From the NCBI GenBank assembly GCA_001449105.1, contig LNIY01000001.1, positions 248,001 through 312,000 of the forward strand: DNA of 64,000 nucleotides, read 5' to 3'. The DNA comes from Caulobacter vibrioides (lineage in GTDB: Bacteria; Pseudomonadota; Alphaproteobacteria; Caulobacterales; Caulobacteraceae). Positions within the stretch are counted from its first letter, which is position 1; each line of letters starts with the position of its first letter. The position numbers and the translations under genes were made by a program. Below are positions 63,207 through 64,000 of the stretch, in pieces. The notes under the pieces are model-generated. The model had not been told where the DNA came from. It searched no databases and saw nothing but the letters and a program-made list of their open reading frames with translations.

Positions 63207-64000
63207 ATGACTGACGGCTTCGCCCGGATTTCGACTGGTAATCGCGGTCTCGACGCCATTCTGCGCGGCGGTCTTCCGGCCAATCGCCTCTATCTTCTCG
63301 AAGGCGAACCGGGTTCGGGCAAGACCACCCTGGGCCTCCAGTTCCTGCAAGAGGGCGTCAGACACGGCGAGCGCGTGCTCTACATCACCCTGTCGGAGAC
63401 CAGCGACGAGCTGCGCGGCGTCGCCGCCTCGCATGGCTGGGACCTGGCCGGCATCGACCTCTTCGAGCTGTCCTCGGCCGAGGAGGTCCTCGGCGAAGGC
63501 CGCGAGCAGTCGATCCTGCACGCCTGGGAGGTCGAGCTGGGCGGCACGATCAAGCTGATCCAGGAACAGGTCGAGCAGGTCACGCCCCGCCGCGTGGTGT
63601 TCGACAGCCTGTCGGAGCTGCGCCTGCTGGCTCAGGACCCTCTGCGCTATCGCCGCCAGGTGCTGGCCCTGAAGCAGTTTTTCGCCACCCGCGACTGCAC
63701 CGTCCTGCTGGTCGACGACCTGACCACCAGCGAGGGCGAGCGCGACGGGCACCTGCACAGCCTCTGCCACGGCGTCGTCACCCTGGAACGCCTGACGCTG
63801 GATTTCGGCGCCGCCCGCCGGCGCATGCAGGTGCAGAAGCTGCGCGGCGTCGACTTCGTCGGCGGCTTCCACGACATGGCCATCCGCAAGGGCGGCTTGC
63901 AGATATTCCCGCGCCTGATCGCCTCGGACCACCATACCCCCTTCGTCGGCGATCCCACGCCCAGCGGCATTCCCGAGCTGGACGCCCTGCTCGCCGGCGG
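63207..64000 (+). CDS. KaiC-like RecA-fold ATPase (3' end beyond window)
   Basis: The visible 264 residues start MTDGFARISTGNRGLD and have the Walker A GEPGSGKTT (about residues 34-42), a Walker B strand (VVFDSLSEL, then VLLVDDL) and an RMQVQKLRGVDF segment typical of the KaiC/RadA family. A second domain begins with SGIPELDALLAGG at the end of the window. Two-domain KaiC homologues outside cyanobacteria often act in signalling, not a clock. Start ATG 63207 is preferred. The 3' end is cut. Confidence 0.88.
   Translation, partial: MTDGFARISTGNRGLDAILRGGLPANRLYLLEGEPGSGKTTLGLQFLQEGVRHGERVLYITLSETSDELRGVAASHGWDLAGIDLFELSSAEEVLGEGREQSILHAWEVELGGTIKLIQEQVEQVTPRRVVFDSLSELRLLAQDPLRYRRQVLALKQFFATRDCTVLLVDDLTTSEGERDGHLHSLCHGVVTLERLTLDFGAARRRMQVQKLRGVDFVGGFHDMAIRKGGLQIFPRLIASDHHTPFVGDPTPSGIPELDALLAG

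Noticed and set aside
1..64000. rRNA, tRNA, integrase, transposase or prophage genes
   Set aside because: None was recognised on either strand; the only signs of DNA mobility are the tip swap, the GH97 fossil and the intergenic repeats.

Overview
The window comes from a very GC-rich Gram-negative alphaproteobacterium, most likely Caulobacter or a close relative in the Caulobacterales. The indications are the codon bias, an Oar-type TonB receptor, an OprO/P-type porin, ManD mannonate dehydratase next to a FadR-type regulator, HU, a KaiC-like ATPase, and Caulobacter-style intergenic hairpin repeats. The taxon is inferred, because no rRNA or other marker lies in the window.

Layout. (1) 1-12494 is one tightly overlapping flagellar operon: flgI (cut by the window edge), flgB, flgC, fliE, fliF, a 132-aa unknown in the usual fliG slot, fliH, fliI, fliJ, fliK-like, flgD, flgE, fliM-like, fliN, fliO, fliP, a sigma-28-family factor, a TPR protein and a small unknown. 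No canonical fliG is present, FliF has a short C-terminal tail and FliM lacks its usual N-terminal CheY-binding motif, so the motor looks divergent. (2) 12602-26433 is a giant (about 4428 aa) YD/RHS-repeat polymorphic toxin with an FG-GAP/VCBS insert, a LysM domain, a hydrophobic Gly/Ala pre-tip region and a lower-GC HNH/EndoVII-like nuclease tip, followed by a putative SUKH-type immunity gene. (3) 26434-27033 is decayed DNA with a recognisable remnant of a GH97 C-terminal domain. (4) 27034-38502 is a nutrient-acquisition locus: a Tat-exported amidohydrolase, a TonB receptor, a flavin reductase, a GntR regulator, and a LivJ/LivH transporter whose second permease and both ATPases are fused in one polypeptide. 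An identical 16-bp palindrome in front of the receptor gene and of the transporter genes probably ties them into one GntR regulon.

(5) 38577-43087 holds an OmpR-wHTH/NTPase regulator, an AraC regulator and an HSL-family esterase homologue whose nucleophilic Ser is Gly. (6) 43050-49325 is a C4-dicarboxylate module: porin, dctA, dctB and dctD, with DctD lacking a recognisable GAFTGA loop. (7) 49322-57943 holds an alpha/beta hydrolase, a divergent ohrR/ohr pair with twin operators, then a co-directional set (DUF1097 membrane protein, DUF6130-like secreted protein, Tat epoxide-hydrolase-like enzyme, Tat thioredoxin-like protein with CxxS, secreted hydrolase, SDR), a structured RNA element, an LLM flavin monooxygenase and a coupled 51-aa ORF. 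(8) 58078-64000 holds a GH43 glycosidase, HU with a strong terminator, manD and a divergent GntR regulator with two operator-like palindromes, and the start of a KaiC-like ATPase.

Taken together, the window combines a self-contained secondary flagellum, an interbacterial toxin locus and several transport, regulatory and catabolic modules typical of an oligotrophic scavenger.
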